Below are positions 30,115-39,290 of a stretch of 64,000 bases of DNA, in pieces. How positions within the stretch are numbered: the first letter of the stretch is position 1; each line of letters begins with the position of its first letter. Both the position numbers and the translations under genes were made by a program. The notes beneath the pieces were generated by a model. It had not been told where the DNA came from. It saw only the letters and a list, made by a program, of their open reading frames with translations, and did not search any database. Source of the DNA: Haloechinothrix aidingensis (GTDB taxonomy: Bacteria; Actinomycetota; Actinomycetes; Mycobacteriales; Pseudonocardiaceae); the NCBI RefSeq assembly GCF_013450155.1, contig NZ_JACCKD010000007.1, positions 62,001-126,000 on the forward strand, given 5' to 3'.

Positions 30115-30711
30115 TCACAGCGCGCGGCGACCGGACAGGGCACGGCCGAGGGTGAGCTCGTCGGCGAACTCGAGATCGCCGCCCATGGGAAGCCCCGAGG
30201 CCAGCCGGGTCACCGTCAGGCCGGGGAAGTCCCGCAGCACGCGCACCAGGTACGTGGCTGTGGCCTCGCCCTCGGTGTTCGGGTCGGTGGCGATGATGAC
30301 CTCGGTGACCTCGTCGGAGGAGATCCGGGCAAGCAGCTCCCGCATGCGTAGCTGGTCGGGCCCGACCCCCGAGAGCGGGTCGAGGGCTCCACCCAGCACG
30401 TGATAGCGGCCCTTGAACTCGCGCGTGCGTTCCACGGCGAGCACGTCCTTGGACTCCTCCACGACGCAGATCACGTGCGGCTCTCGCCGCTCGTCACGGC
30501 AGATGCGGCACTGTTCCTGCTCGGCGACGTTGCCGCACGTCTCGCAGAACTGCACTCCTTCGGCGACCTTGCCGAGCACCTCGGCGAGCCGGGTGATATC
30601 CGCGGGATCCGAGCTGAGCAGGTGGAAGGCGATGCGCTGCGCGCTCTTCGGCCCGACCCCGGGCAACCTGCCCAGCTCGTCGATGAGGTCTTGTACTACT
30701 CCCTCGTACAA
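30115..30711 (-). CDS. recR: Recombination protein RecR
   Basis: A 198-residue RecR, which with RecO and RecF loads RecA onto gapped DNA. Seen: the helix-hairpin-helix DNA-binding start [20 protein letters not shown], the four-cysteine zinc finger (CETCG ... CRICRD), and the Toprim domain with [20 protein letters not shown] at 30711 ([14 protein letters not shown]) is chosen because the family begins there and GGGAGCGGAG lies upstream; the open frame continues upstream only by overlapping ybaB. It follows ybaB by 25 bp, as in most bacteria. Confidence 0.95.
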   Translation of the reverse strand: MYEGVVQDLIDELGRLPGVGPKSAQRIAFHLLSSDPADITRLAEVLGKVAEGVQFCETCGNVAEQEQCRICRDERREPHVICVVEESKDVLAVERTREFKGRYHVLGGALDPLSGVGPDQLRMRELLARISSDEVTEVIIATDPNTEGEATATYLVRVLRDFPGLTVTRLASGLPMGGDLEFADELTLGRALSGRRAL

Positions 30712-30736
30712 CTCCCGCTCCGCTCCCGTCGGTCGG

Positions 30737-31108
30737 TTACTGAGCGGAACCCGGCAAGCCGGGACCGCCCAGCCCACCGAGATCCATCCCGCCGCCGAGT
30801 CCACCGGCGAGCGGGCCGAGCTTGTCCTCCGTGAGCTTCTGCGCGGCCGACATGCCGTCGCGTACGGCCGCCACCACCAGGTCCGCCAGCGTCTCGGTGT
30901 CCTCCGGGTCCACCACACTCGGATCGATGCTGAGGTCCTTGAGCTCGAGCCCGCCCGTAACGACGGCGCGGACCATGCCGCCACCCGCCGAACCGGTCAC
31001 CTCGGTATCCGCGAGCTCCGCCTGCGCGTTCTGCAGCTGCTCCTGCATCTGCTGCGCCTGCTGCATGATCTGCTGCATGTCGGGCATGCCGCCACCTGGC
31101 TGCACCAT
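30737..31108 (-). CDS. YbaB/EbfC nucleoid-associated protein
   Basis: A 123-residue DNA-binding protein of the YbaB/EbfC family that forms tweezer-like dimers on DNA. The N-terminal helix is Met- and Gln-rich ([19 protein letters not shown]), the central sheet holds [20 protein letters not shown], and the helix [15 protein letters not shown] follows. The tail is Gly-Leu-Pro rich. It sits between dnaX and recR in the conserved dnaX-ybaB-recR order, with 168 bp between it and dnaX. Confidence 0.94.
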   Translation of the reverse strand: MVQPGGGMPDMQQIMQQAQQMQEQLQNAQAELADTEVTGSAGGGMVRAVVTGGLELKDLSIDPSVVDPEDTETLADLVVAAVRDGMSAAQKLTEDKLGPLAGGLGGGMDLGGLGGPGLPGSAQ

Positions 31109-31276
31109 GATTCGGCCTCGATCCTTCCGCCGTCGATGTCTCGTGTTCGCCGCCCTTGGCCCGCGCCTGCTCGTACCCAGCCTTCCGGGCGTACTACGTC
31201 CAGCTTAACCGCCGATATGACTCGGGCTCCGGTCCGACCGCAACAAGACGGCCCCGGCAGCCGCGAGCCCGGCGGG

Positions 31277-33469
31277 TCATTCGAGGGGACGCGCCCCCAG
31301 CTCGTCGGACAGCAGCTGGTGTACCGACACGCCCTGCTGCCCGGAACCGACCTGCGGCGGTTCCGGATCCGGCTCGGCGTCCGGCTCCTCGGGGGGCAAC
31401 GGGATATCGTCGTCGGTACCCGCCGCGTACGCGGCGGGACCGGGCCGTTCGGGTTCGGTCCGCTCCGGCTCCGGGCGCTCCGGCTCCGCACGCTCCGGTT
31501 CCGGGCGTACGGCATCCCGCGCCTCCGGCGACTCGGTCGCCGCCTGCCGGTCCGCGGCCGGGCCGTGCTGCCGCGCCTGCTCGGAGGGCTGCCCGGTCTG
31601 CTGCTGGGTCTGCTGCTGGGAACGCTGCTGGGTCTGCTGCTGGGAACGCTGCCTGCCCGCCTGCGGAGCCGCACCGGCCTCACTGCCCGCGTGTACACAC
31701 GTCACCTGCCACTGCCCGCCGAGAACCTGGTGAAGTGCGGCCGCGACGGCATCGGTGTTGCGTTCCTCGGACAGCCGCCGCGCGAGCGGGGCCGCCGTGT
31801 GCGAGAGCACAACGGACGAGCCGTCCACGCTGTGCACGGTGGCGTTGGTCAGCATCGCCTCGGTGCTCCTGCTGCTCTTACGCACCTCCGCGAGCAGTTG
31901 CGACCAGATACCGCGCAGCGCGGTGGCATCGATGCTGCCCGGTTGTGCCTGTCCCGGCGACGGCTCCGGTGGTTGCTGTGGCTGAGGCTCGGGCTCCCGC
32001 GATACCTGCGGTCGTGGTTCCGGCTGGACCTCCTCCCGCTGGACCTCCTCCGGATGGGTCTCCTCCGGATGGGTCTCCTCCGGCTGGGTCTGCTCCGGCT
32101 GCGGCGCCTGCCGCGCCGCGGGGGCGGCGTCCTGTTCGGACGGTCGTTCCGGCTGGGGTCGCTGCTCGTCCGCCTGCTCGCCGCGCCGAACGGGCTGCTC
32201 CTGGCGCGGCTGCGCGGAATCCTGGTGTTGCCGGGAGGGAGCCTGGCTCTCCTCGCCCGCCCGGTCGGCTGCCCGGCCCGGCGAGTCCGCGGCCGGAGCG
32301 GCCCCTCCCGCGGTCACCCTGCGTTCCAGCCGCTCGACCCTGTGCAGCACGGCAGCCTCGTCATCGGTGGCGGCGGGCAGCATCATCCGTGCGCACAGCA
32401 ACTCGAGCAGCAGCCTGGGCGCGGTAGCGCCACGCATCTCGCGAAGTCCATCATGGACGATCTCGGCGTACCGGGTCAGCGTTCCGAGGCCGATCCTGTC
32501 CGCCTGAGCGGACATCCGGTTCAGCTCTTCCTCCGGCGCGGCGACCAGCCCCTGCTCGCCCGCGTCCGGGACCGAACGCAGCAGGACGAGGTCGCGCAGG
32601 CGCGTCAGCAGGTCGGTGGCGAACCTGCGCGGGTCGTGCCCGGCCTCGGTGAGTCGCTCGATCGTGCCGTACACCGACGCGGCATCCTCCGCGGACAGCG
32701 CGTGGATCATGTCGTCCAGCAGGGCGGAGTCGGTGAAGCCGAGCAGCGCCACGGCGCGGTCGTAGGTCACGCCCTCCGGGCCCGCCCCCGCGAGCAGCTG
32801 ATCCAGCACCGACTGGGTGTCCCGTGCCGATCCCGCACCTGCCCGGATGACCAGCGGGAACACCGCGGGTTCCACCGTCACGCCCTCGGCGGCGGCGTTG
32901 CGCTCCAGCAGCTCACGCATCGCCCCCGGCGGGATGAGCCGGAACGGGTAGTGATGCGTCCGCGACCGGATGGTCGTCAGCACCTTGTCCGGTTCGGTTG
33001 TGGCGAAGATGAAGATCAGGTGTTCCGGCGGCTCCTCGACGATCTTGAGCAGCGCGTTGAAGCCCTGCGCGGTGACCATGTGCGCCTCGTCGATGACGAA
33101 CACCCGGTAGCGGGACTCCGCGGGCGCGTAGAACGCGCGGTCCCGCAACTCACGCGCATCGTCGACGCCACCGTGGCTGGCCGCGTCCAGCTCGATCACA
33201 TCGATGCTGCCCGGTCCCTCCGGGGCGAGGTTGCGGCAGGAGTCGCATTCGCCGCACGGCTCGTCGGTCGGTCCCTGCGCGCAGTTCAGCGAACGTGCCA
33301 TGATCCGCGCCGAGGAGGTCTTGCCACAGCCGCGCGGGCCGGAGAACAGGTACGCGTGGTTGATCCGACCCGCGGCGAGCGCCGTCCGCAGCGGGACGGT
33401 CACGTGATCCTGGCCCACGACCTCGGCAAAGGTCGCCGGCCGGTACTTGCGGTACAGAGCGAGGGCCAC
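31277..33469 (-). CDS. dnaX: DNA polymerase III subunits gamma/tau
   Basis: A 730-residue clamp-loader ATPase. Seen: ALYRKYRPATFAEVVGQ, Walker A GPRGCGKTS at 44-52, the zinc cysteines C63, C72, C75 and C78, the Walker B/DEAH-type VFVIDEAHMV, and an SRC-like GSARDTQS. Residues about 370-620 and the last 130 are unusually rich in Gln, Pro and Glu, with short repeats such as PEETH, RSQQQTQ and PERPEPER. They link the ATPase core to the tau-like C-terminus. GTG at 33469 starts the family sequence; upstream codons lie in the SRP RNA region. No slippery A-run for making gamma was seen. Confidence 0.95.
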   Translation of the reverse strand: MALALYRKYRPATFAEVVGQDHVTVPLRTALAAGRINHAYLFSGPRGCGKTSSARIMARSLNCAQGPTDEPCGECDSCRNLAPEGPGSIDVIELDAASHGGVDDARELRDRAFYAPAESRYRVFVIDEAHMVTAQGFNALLKIVEEPPEHLIFIFATTEPDKVLTTIRSRTHHYPFRLIPPGAMRELLERNAAAEGVTVEPAVFPLVIRAGAGSARDTQSVLDQLLAGAGPEGVTYDRAVALLGFTDSALLDDMIHALSAEDAASVYGTIERLTEAGHDPRRFATDLLTRLRDLVLLRSVPDAGEQGLVAAPEEELNRMSAQADRIGLGTLTRYAEIVHDGLREMRGATAPRLLLELLCARMMLPAATDDEAAVLHRVERLERRVTAGGAAPAADSPGRAADRAGEESQAPSRQHQDSAQPRQEQPVRRGEQADEQRPQPERPSEQDAAPAARQAPQPEQTQPEETHPEETHPEEVQREEVQPEPRPQVSREPEPQPQQPPEPSPGQAQPGSIDATALRGIWSQLLAEVRKSSRSTEAMLTNATVHSVDGSSVVLSHTAAPLARRLSEERNTDAVAAALHQVLGGQWQVTCVHAGSEAGAAPQAGRQRSQQQTQQRSQQQTQQQTGQPSEQARQHGPAADRQAATESPEARDAVRPEPERAEPERPEPERTEPERPGPAAYAAGTDDDIPLPPEEPDAEPDPEPPQVGSGQQGVSVHQLLSDELGARPLE
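31593..31665 (-). repeat. Short tandem repeats in the dnaX linker
   Basis: Repeated CTGCTGCTGGGTCTGCTG / GGAACG units encode the RSQQQTQ runs of the DnaX linker. A second set at about 32036-32095 (CTCCTCCGGATGGGT units) encodes PEETH repeats. Such in-frame repeats are prone to length variation between strains. Confidence 0.7.
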
Positions 33470-33582
33470 GCCGTGAGGATACCGGCTCCGCCAATGCGGT
33501 CTCCGGTTGGTGGGGTAGATCTCCAGCGGGCTCGACGCCGCTCGCGAGGGGCACAGCAGCCGGCAGAGGGGTCCCGGCAAGA

Positions 33583-33674
33583 AGGGGACCCCGCGCACCC
33601 GCCAGAGCCTGCTTATCCTTGCTGCCTTCCGGCCCTGGGGAGGTTCACAGGGTGGACGCCGCGCGGGGTCCACC
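33583..33674 (-). ncRNA. ffs: Signal recognition particle RNA (small bacterial type)
   Basis: On the minus strand the conserved apical domain of 4.5S RNA is present: GTGAACCTCCCCAGG, then GGCCGGAAGGCAGCAAGG and TAAGCAGGC. This is the asymmetric and symmetric loop pair that binds Ffh. The ends pair as GGACCCCGCGC with GCGCGGGGTCC, giving a hairpin of about 92 nt. A -10 like TACACT lies at 33684-33679, 4 nt before the inferred 5' end. Location just upstream of dnaX is usual in actinobacteria. With Ffh it targets membrane proteins to SecYEG. Confidence 0.93.
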
Positions 33675-33678
33675 TTCC

Positions 33679-33684
33679 AGTGTA
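33679..33684 (-). promoter_or_regulatory. -10 box of the SRP RNA gene
   Basis: TACACT on the minus strand, ending 4-5 nt before the inferred RNA 5' end at about 33674. The -35 is weak. Confidence 0.5.
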
Positions 33685-33717
33685 GAGGCCGCGTCCGCGC
33701 CGCGCCCGGGCGGGTGT

Positions 33718-33780
33718 GGTGGGAGCCGAAGGTGACACCGGGCTCCTTCTAAGAACCCGAGGTCACCTTCGGCTCCCACC
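33718..33780. repeat. Palindromic repeat family A, copy 3
   Basis: Arms 33718-33736 and 33762-33780 are perfect 19-bp inverted copies of GGTGGGAGCCGAAGGTGAC. An inner GGGCTCC-TTCTAA-GAACCC segment can pair. It lies between the SRP RNA promoter and the lipA stop, 15 bp after lipA. Confidence 0.92.
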
Positions 33781-33794
33781 CCGCGGCGGCCACG

Positions 33795-34796
33795 TCAGCC
33801 GGACAGCAGGGTGCGGGCCTCCTGGGCGGCCGGTCCGGCCGAGGCGAGGTGCTGCAGGTTGTCCGGGATCGCCTCACCCCGGTGCCTCTTCGTCTGGGCG
33901 TACAACTTGCCCGCCCGGTAGGACGACCGCACCAGCGGCCCGGCCATCACCCCGGCGAAGCCGATACGCTCGGCCGCCTCGGTGTGCTCCACGAACTCCT
34001 CCGGCTTGACCCACCGGTCCACAGGATGGTGCCGCGCCGACGGCCGCAGGTACTGGGTGATCGTCACGATCTCGCAGCCCGCGTCGAACAGGTCGGTCAG
34101 CGCGGGCTCGACCTCGTCCGGGGTCTCACCCATGCCCAGGATCAGGTTCGACTTCGTCACCAGACCGGCCTCCCGCGCCTTCGTGAGCACCTCAAGGGAG
34201 CGCTCGTAGCGGAAGCCGGGGCGGATGGACCGGAAGATCCGCGGCACCGTCTCGGTGTTGTGCGCCAGGACCTCCGGTTCGGCGCCGAACACCTCGGCCA
34301 GCTGGTCCGGCTCCGCGTTGAAGTCCGGGATCAGCAGCTCCACCCCGGTACCCGGGTTGAGCTGGTGGATCTGCCGCACCGTCTCGGCGTACAGCCACGC
34401 ACCGCCGTCCGGAAGGTCGTCCCGGGCCACGCCGGTCACCGTGGAGTAGCGCAGGCCCATGGCCTGCACACTCTCGGCGACCCGGCGCGGCTCGGTGGTG
34501 TCGAGTTCGGCGGGCTTGCCGGTGTCGATCTGACAGAAGTCGCATCGCCGCGTGCACTGGTCCCCGCCGATGAGGAACGTCGCCTCGCGATCCTCCCAAC
34601 ACTCGTAGATGTTCGGGCAGCCCGCCTCCTCGCAGACGGTGTTCAGCCCCTCGCGCTTCACCAGGCCCTTGAGCTCGGTGTACTCCGGCCCCATGCGCGC
34701 CCGGGTCTTGATCCACGACGGCTTCCGCTCGATCGGCGTCTGCGAGTTCCGCACCTCGAGTCGCAGCATCTTGCGACCCTCCGGGGCAACGCTCAC
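33795..34796 (-). CDS. lipA: Lipoyl synthase
   Basis: A 333-residue radical SAM enzyme that inserts two sulfurs into octanoyl groups on lipoyl domains. Both iron-sulfur sites are visible: the auxiliary cluster C55, C60 and C66 in [12 protein letters not shown], and the radical SAM cluster C81, C85 and C88 in CTRRCDFC. The final family [10 protein letters not shown] serine is present. It lies 38 bp after glyA on the same strand. The glycine cleavage H protein, branched-chain and pyruvate complexes depend on lipoate, which makes placement after gcvT-glyA meaningful. lipB is not in the window. Confidence 0.95.
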   Translation of the reverse strand: MSVAPEGRKMLRLEVRNSQTPIERKPSWIKTRARMGPEYTELKGLVKREGLNTVCEEAGCPNIYECWEDREATFLIGGDQCTRRCDFCQIDTGKPAELDTTEPRRVAESVQAMGLRYSTVTGVARDDLPDGGAWLYAETVRQIHQLNPGTGVELLIPDFNAEPDQLAEVFGAEPEVLAHNTETVPRIFRSIRPGFRYERSLEVLTKAREAGLVTKSNLILGMGETPDEVEPALTDLFDAGCEIVTITQYLRPSARHHPVDRWVKPEEFVEHTEAAERIGFAGVMAGPLVRSSYRAGKLYAQTKRHRGEAIPDNLQHLASAGPAAQEARTLLSG

Positions 34797-34834
34797 GGTT
34801 CTACCTCCAGGGACCTCGGCGGGACTGTTCGGGG

Positions 34835-36106
34835 TTACCGAATGTCCGGGTACAGCGGGTGCTTCCGCGCCAGCAGCTCGACCCGCTCGGCGAGCGCCTT
34901 CTGTGTGGCCTCGTCGAAACTGGGCTGCAACGCGGTAGCGATGATGTCAGCCACCTCGGTGAAGTCTTCCGTACCGAACCCGCGCGCCGCCAGGGCGGGG
35001 GTGCCGATCCGCAGGCCCGACGTCACCATCGGCGGGCGCGGGTCGAACGGCACGGCGTTGCGGTTGACCGTGATGCCGATCGAGTGCAGGCGGTCCTCGG
35101 CGTTCTTGCCGTCCAGCTCGGAGGCCACCATGTCGACGAGCACCAGGTGCACGTCGGTGCCACCGGAGGAGACCTTCACGCCTGCCTCCGCGCAGTCGGG
35201 GGCCGACAGCCGCTCGGCGAGGATCCGGGCGCCGTCGAGTACGCGCTGCTGGCGCTCGCGGAACTCCTCGCTGGCGTTGATCTTGAAGCCGACGGCCTTG
35301 GCCGCGATAACGTGCTCGAGGGGGCCGCCCTGCTGGCCGGGGAACACCGTCGAGTTGACCTTCTTGGCCAGCTCCTGGCCGCACATGATCACGCCACCGC
35401 GCGGGCCGCCGAGCGTCTTGTGCGTGGTCGTGGTCACCAGGTGCGCGTGCGGCACCGGGTTGGGGTGCAGACCAGCGGCGACCAGGCCCGCGAAGTGCGC
35501 CATGTCCACAAGCAGGTATGCGCCCACGGCGTCTGCGATACGGCGGAACTCGGCGAAGTCGAGCTGCCGCGGGTACGCCGACCAGCCCGCGATGATCATC
35601 TTCGGCTGGTGCTCCCTGGCGAGGCGCTCCACCTCGCCCATGTCGATGCGGCCCGACTCCTTGTCCACCTGGTAGGCGACGACGTTGTACAGGCGGCCGG
35701 AGAAGTTGATCTTCATCCCGTGTGTGAGGTGCCCGCCGTGCGCCAGGTCCAACCCCATGATCGTGTCGCCCGGCTCGAGCACCGCCGCCATCGCCGCGGC
35801 GTTGGCCTGCGCACCCGAGTGCGGCTGCACGTTCGCGTGTTCCGCGCCAAACAGCTCAGTGACGCGCTTGATGGCTAGTTCCTCGACGACATCGACGTGC
35901 TCGCAGCCACCGTAGTAACGCCGGCCCGGGTACCCCTCCGCGTACTTGTTTGTCAGCACCGAACCCTGGGCTTCCAGCACCCCGACCGGCGCGAAGTTCT
36001 CCGAGGCGATCATCTCCAGCGTCGACTGCTGACGGGTCAGCTCGGCGTCGATCGCCGCGGAAACCTCCGGGTCAACGGTGGCAAGCGATGCGTCAAACGA
36101 GTTCAT
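34835..36106 (-). CDS. glyA: Serine hydroxymethyltransferase
   Basis: A 423-residue PLP enzyme converting serine and tetrahydrofolate to glycine and methylene-tetrahydrofolate. Seen: [29 protein letters not shown] at the start (quoted in part from residue 34), and the PLP lysine in [14 protein letters not shown]. Length is standard. It follows gcvT by 66 bp and precedes lipA, so it probably shares the glycine riboswitch-controlled transcript. Together GcvT and GlyA balance glycine with one-carbon units. Confidence 0.96.
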   Translation of the reverse strand: MNSFDASLATVDPEVSAAIDAELTRQQSTLEMIASENFAPVGVLEAQGSVLTNKYAEGYPGRRYYGGCEHVDVVEELAIKRVTELFGAEHANVQPHSGAQANAAAMAAVLEPGDTIMGLDLAHGGHLTHGMKINFSGRLYNVVAYQVDKESGRIDMGEVERLAREHQPKMIIAGWSAYPRQLDFAEFRRIADAVGAYLLVDMAHFAGLVAAGLHPNPVPHAHLVTTTTHKTLGGPRGGVIMCGQELAKKVNSTVFPGQQGGPLEHVIAAKAVGFKINASEEFRERQQRVLDGARILAERLSAPDCAEAGVKVSSGGTDVHLVLVDMVASELDGKNAEDRLHSIGITVNRNAVPFDPRPPMVTSGLRIGTPALAARGFGTEDFTEVADIIATALQPSFDEATQKALAERVELLARKHPLYPDIR

Positions 36107-36172
36107 GCTGTGGCCTCTTACTCCTCGATCAGTTCTGCACTTGTCGGTTGTCCCACTGTGCCCGTCCGCCGG

Positions 36173-37270
36173 TCACGACCGCCGGTAGAAGGGCAGCGCG
36201 ACAACCTCGACGGGCAGGCTCTTGCCTCGCACGTCAACGGACAGTTCGGTACCCGCATCGCTGTACTCGACGGGCACGTACGCCATCCCGATCGGATACC
36301 CCAAGGTGGGCGACAGGGCGCCGCTGGTCACCTCTCCGATCGGCTCGCCACCGTCCGGTCCGACAACAGGATATCCCGACCGCGGGGCGCGGCGCCCCGA
36401 ACCGGCGAGCCCGACAAGGATGCGCTGCGCCTCGGCCTCCGACCGTGCCGCGAGCGCGTCGCGGCCGACGAAGTCGCTGGCCTTCTCGAACTTCACCAAC
36501 CGGCCCAGCCCCGCGTCGAAGGGAGTCAGGTACTCGGTCAGCTCCTGCCCGTACAGCGGCATCCCCGCTTCCAGGCGGAGGGTGTCCCGGCACGCCAACC
36601 CTGCGGGAAGCAGCCCGTACTCCTGCCCGGCCGCGCTCAGCGCGTCCCAGACCTGCCGCGCCTGCGCGGGCGCGCAGTACAGCTCGAACCCGTCCTCGCC
36701 GGTGTAGCCGGTGCGGGCCAGTAACAGGTCCACGCCGTCGACAGTGGCCGGCATGCTGGCGTAGTAGCGCAGCGAGTCGAGATCGGCGTCGCTGACCGCG
36801 CGCACGATGTCCGCCGAGGACGGCCCCTGCACGGCGATCAGGGCGTAGTCGGCCGAGCGGTTGGTCACCTCGACGTCGAAACCCGCGGAACGATCCGTCA
36901 GCGCGGTAGCGACCACCTCGGCATTGGCCGCGTTGGCAACCACGAGGTAGAGGTCCTCCTCCAGCCGGTAGGTGACCAGATCGTCGAGCACGCCACCCGC
37001 GGTGTTGCACAACATGCTGTAACGCGCTCGCCCGACCTTCACCGTGGCCAGGTTGCCGACGAAAGCGTAGTCGAGCATGTCCGCAGCCTGCGGCCCGCGA
37101 ACCTCGATCTCGGCCATGTGCGACAGGTCGAACAGACCGGCCGATTCCCGGACCGCGCGATGTTCGGCGAGCTCGCTGCTGTAACGCACGGGCATGGACC
37201 AGCCCGCGAAATCCGTGAACGAGGCACCCAGCTCGCTGTGCACCTCGTGCAAGGGGGACGGGGTAGACAC
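36173..37270 (-). CDS. gcvT: Aminomethyltransferase (glycine cleavage T protein)
   Basis: A 365-residue T protein of the glycine cleavage system, moving the methylene group from the lipoylated H protein to tetrahydrofolate. Seen: FAGWSMPVRYSS, ESAGLFDLSHMAEIEVRGP, the folate-binding LLARTGYTGEDGFELYC, and ACRDTLRLEAGMPLYG. GTG at 37270 is chosen because GAGGAGG lies 6 nt before it; the open frame continues up into the riboswitch. It is the first gene of the gcvT-glyA(-lipA) unit. GcvH and GcvP are not nearby. Confidence 0.95.
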   Translation of the reverse strand: MSTPSPLHEVHSELGASFTDFAGWSMPVRYSSELAEHRAVRESAGLFDLSHMAEIEVRGPQAADMLDYAFVGNLATVKVGRARYSMLCNTAGGVLDDLVTYRLEEDLYLVVANAANAEVVATALTDRSAGFDVEVTNRSADYALIAVQGPSSADIVRAVSDADLDSLRYYASMPATVDGVDLLLARTGYTGEDGFELYCAPAQARQVWDALSAAGQEYGLLPAGLACRDTLRLEAGMPLYGQELTEYLTPFDAGLGRLVKFEKASDFVGRDALAARSEAEAQRILVGLAGSGRRAPRSGYPVVGPDGGEPIGEVTSGALSPTLGYPIGMAYVPVEYSDAGTELSVDVRGKSLPVEVVALPFYRRS

Positions 37271-37380
37271 GCCAGACCTCCTCAACGGGGCTCGATCAGC
37301 CACTGACCAGCCACTGAACGGCTGCATAAGGGGTGGGAGATGCGCATACGGAGCTCCTCGGGTTCGTACTGATCGGAACT

Positions 37381-37575
37381 CCCCCTCTGTCATGAACCTG
37401 AGAGCTTCGCCTGCAGCGCTGCTGCCCAGCGCGGGCAAGGCTTGCACCGTGGGTGAGGCGCGGTGCGCCTGCTTTCCAGAGTGGCCTGGCCTGAAGCGGT
37501 ATCGGATGCCTGAGAGTTTGGTGGGGATCTTGCTCCTTCGGCGCCCCGCCGCGCTGGCGAGGTCTCTCCCGCTCC
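37381..37575 (-). promoter_or_regulatory. Tandem glycine riboswitch
   Basis: On the minus strand two glycine aptamers follow each other. Aptamer 1 (about 37573-37508) has GCGGGAGAGACC, the CGCCGAAGGAGCAA core and closing AACTCTCAGGC. Aptamer 2 (about 37485-37381) has CTCTGGAAAGCAGG, GCGAAGCTCTCAGG and the closing GACAGAGGGGG. This is the gcvT-motif consensus; in known examples glycine binding turns expression of glycine cleavage genes on. The distance to the gcvT GTG is about 110 nt. Confidence 0.95.
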
Positions 37576-37957
37576 GGCTCGTACGACCCGGTATGCAGTT
37601 GTGTTTCACGCCTAAACGTACGCGCTCGTCCCTCCCCAGTCCACTGCAGTACCGACATTCGTTGGTTGTGACACACCTGACGACCAGGCTACATCTGGTA
37701 CGTCACACCACGACGACGCCGCAGGCGACACCGGCCGGCCACGCACCGTCCGGCCGGTGTCGGCCACCCGCCGGGTAGCTGGGGCACGGAGCACTCCCGC
37801 GGAGGGGAGTGGCGGGCACTCGAATCCGGGGGCGGCCCGGACGGCGTGATCGTGACAGCCGGCTGCGGGTGACGCACCGCACCACCGGATGGCCACCGGT
37901 GGTGGGCAACCCGGCGTACCGACGCGGGTGCTCCACACGACACCCTGGAGGCAAGCA
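37576..37957. other. Divergent gcvT/carboxypeptidase control region
   Basis: This 380-bp gap must hold the gcvT promoter (minus) and the M14 promoter (plus). A perfect 13-bp inverted repeat CGACACCGGCCGG / CCGGCCGGTGTCG lies at 37726-37738 and 37750-37762. It is not next to any stop codon, so it is more likely regulatory or a 5' leader hairpin than a terminator. I see no gene here. Confidence 0.55.
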
Positions 37958-39229
37958 GTGTTGACCAGACGACTCGCCCGGCACCGCACGGCAACGCTCA
38001 TCGCGGGAATCGCGGGCATCGCCCTACTCGCCCCGCTGGCGGTCACGGCGGATGCGACGGAGGCCACCCACGGGCAGGCACAGGACTCGAGCGGGAGCGA
38101 GACCGTCATCGTGCCCGGGGCAGACACCCCGGCCGAACGCACCCGGGTCGCGCGCACCGGTGCGGACGTCCTTCACATGGACCGGAACGGGCTGGTCGTG
38201 CACGCCACCGACCGCCAGGTGGCCGGGCTGCGCGCGCGGGGGTTCACGCCCCAGCGGCACCAACCGTTGTCGGCCGCAGCCCCACCGCCCGTCGACGACG
38301 CCTACCACACCTACGACGAGATGACCGCCGTGCTCAGCGACACAGCCGAGGATCACCCGGACATCACCGAGCTGACTAGCGTCGGCACCTCGTACGAGGG
38401 GCGCGACCTGCCGTTGATCACGATCAGCGACACCCCCGCACAGGACAGCGCCGAACCCGCCGAGCCCGAGGTGCTGTTCACCTGCACGATGCACGCCAGG
38501 GAACACCTGACCACCGAGATGTGCCTGCGGATCGTCACCCGGTTCACCTCGGAGTACGGCACCGACCCGGAGGTCACCGAGCTGGTCGACGAGCGGACGA
38601 TCCACGTGCTGCCGATGGTGAACCCGGACGGGGCCGAGTACGACGTCTCGGGCGAGCGGTACAAGGGCTGGCGCAAGAGCCGGATGCCGCACTACTGGGG
38701 CGCCGTCGGTACCGACCTCAACCGCAACTGGGCGTACAACTGGGGCTGCTGCAGCGGATCCAGTGGATACCCGCGCTCGAACACCTACCGGGGACCGGAA
38801 CCGTTCTCCGACCCCGAGACACGGGTGGTCGCCGAGTTCGTCGAATCCCGGGTGGTCGACGGGCAGCAACGCATCGCGGCTCATATCGACTTCCACAGTT
38901 ACGGTGAGCTTGTCCTCTGGCCGTTCGGTTTCACCGAGGCGGACACTCCGGACGGGATGACCGAGGAGGAGTACCAGCGGTTCGTCGACGTGGGCACGGC
39001 GATGGCGGACACCAACGCCTACGAGCCGATGCAGTCCAGCGACTTCTACATCACCGACGGCACGGTGAACGACTGGATGTGGGGCGAGCACGAGATCCTG
39101 AGCTTCACCCTCGAGATGTACCCGAGCGGAGGGGGCATCGACGGCTTCTACCCACCGGGTTCGGTGATCGCGGAGGAGACCGCGCGCAACGACGCCGCTG
39201 TCGACCTGCTCCTGCGCGAGGCCGGTTGA
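37958..39229 (+). CDS. Secreted M14 zinc carboxypeptidase
   Basis: A 423-residue secreted metallocarboxypeptidase. The signal peptide covers about residues 1-33 (RRLARHR, hydrophobic core, then ADATE). A prodomain-like region runs to about 115. The catalytic domain has zinc ligands H179 and E182 in MHAREHLTTE and H313 in AHIDFHSYGE, the substrate-binding GTDLNRNWAY (Asn and Arg), and the catalytic Glu386 in FTLEMYP. Such enzymes trim C-terminal residues from peptides outside the cell. GTG at 37958 with GGAGG 8 nt upstream is better than the ATG at 37889. It ends at palindromic repeat B3, convergent with the coxG-like gene. Confidence 0.92.
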   Translation: MLTRRLARHRTATLIAGIAGIALLAPLAVTADATEATHGQAQDSSGSETVIVPGADTPAERTRVARTGADVLHMDRNGLVVHATDRQVAGLRARGFTPQRHQPLSAAAPPPVDDAYHTYDEMTAVLSDTAEDHPDITELTSVGTSYEGRDLPLITISDTPAQDSAEPAEPEVLFTCTMHAREHLTTEMCLRIVTRFTSEYGTDPEVTELVDERTIHVLPMVNPDGAEYDVSGERYKGWRKSRMPHYWGAVGTDLNRNWAYNWGCCSGSSGYPRSNTYRGPEPFSDPETRVVAEFVESRVVDGQQRIAAHIDFHSYGELVLWPFGFTEADTPDGMTEEEYQRFVDVGTAMADTNAYEPMQSSDFYITDGTVNDWMWGEHEILSFTLEMYPSGGGIDGFYPPGSVIAEETARNDAAVDLLLREAG

Positions 39230-39235
39230 GCGCGG

Positions 39236-39284
39236 GCTGAATGACGCTTTCAGTCCACGAGAGGGACTGAAAGCGTCATTCAGC
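39236..39284. repeat. Palindromic repeat family B, copy 3 (perfect arms)
   Basis: Arms 39236-39256 and 39264-39284 are perfect 21-bp inverted copies with a 7-nt loop. Relative to copy 1 the stem carries GCTTTC/GAAAGC in place of GCGTTC/GAACGC, a compensatory pair change. It lies 6 bp after the carboxypeptidase stop and 7 bp before the convergent coxG-like stop. Confidence 0.92.
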
Positions 39285-39290
39285 GCACAG

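Noticed and set aside
30413-33685. 1090-codon open frame, plus strand
   Set aside because: Antisense to recR, ybaB and dnaX; Arg-Leu-rich, without a recognisable domain or ribosome site.
33718-33780. Repeat A3 as an intrinsic terminator of lipA only
   Set aside because: Possible, but the same element occurs elsewhere inside and outside operons and has no U tract, so it is listed as a repeat.
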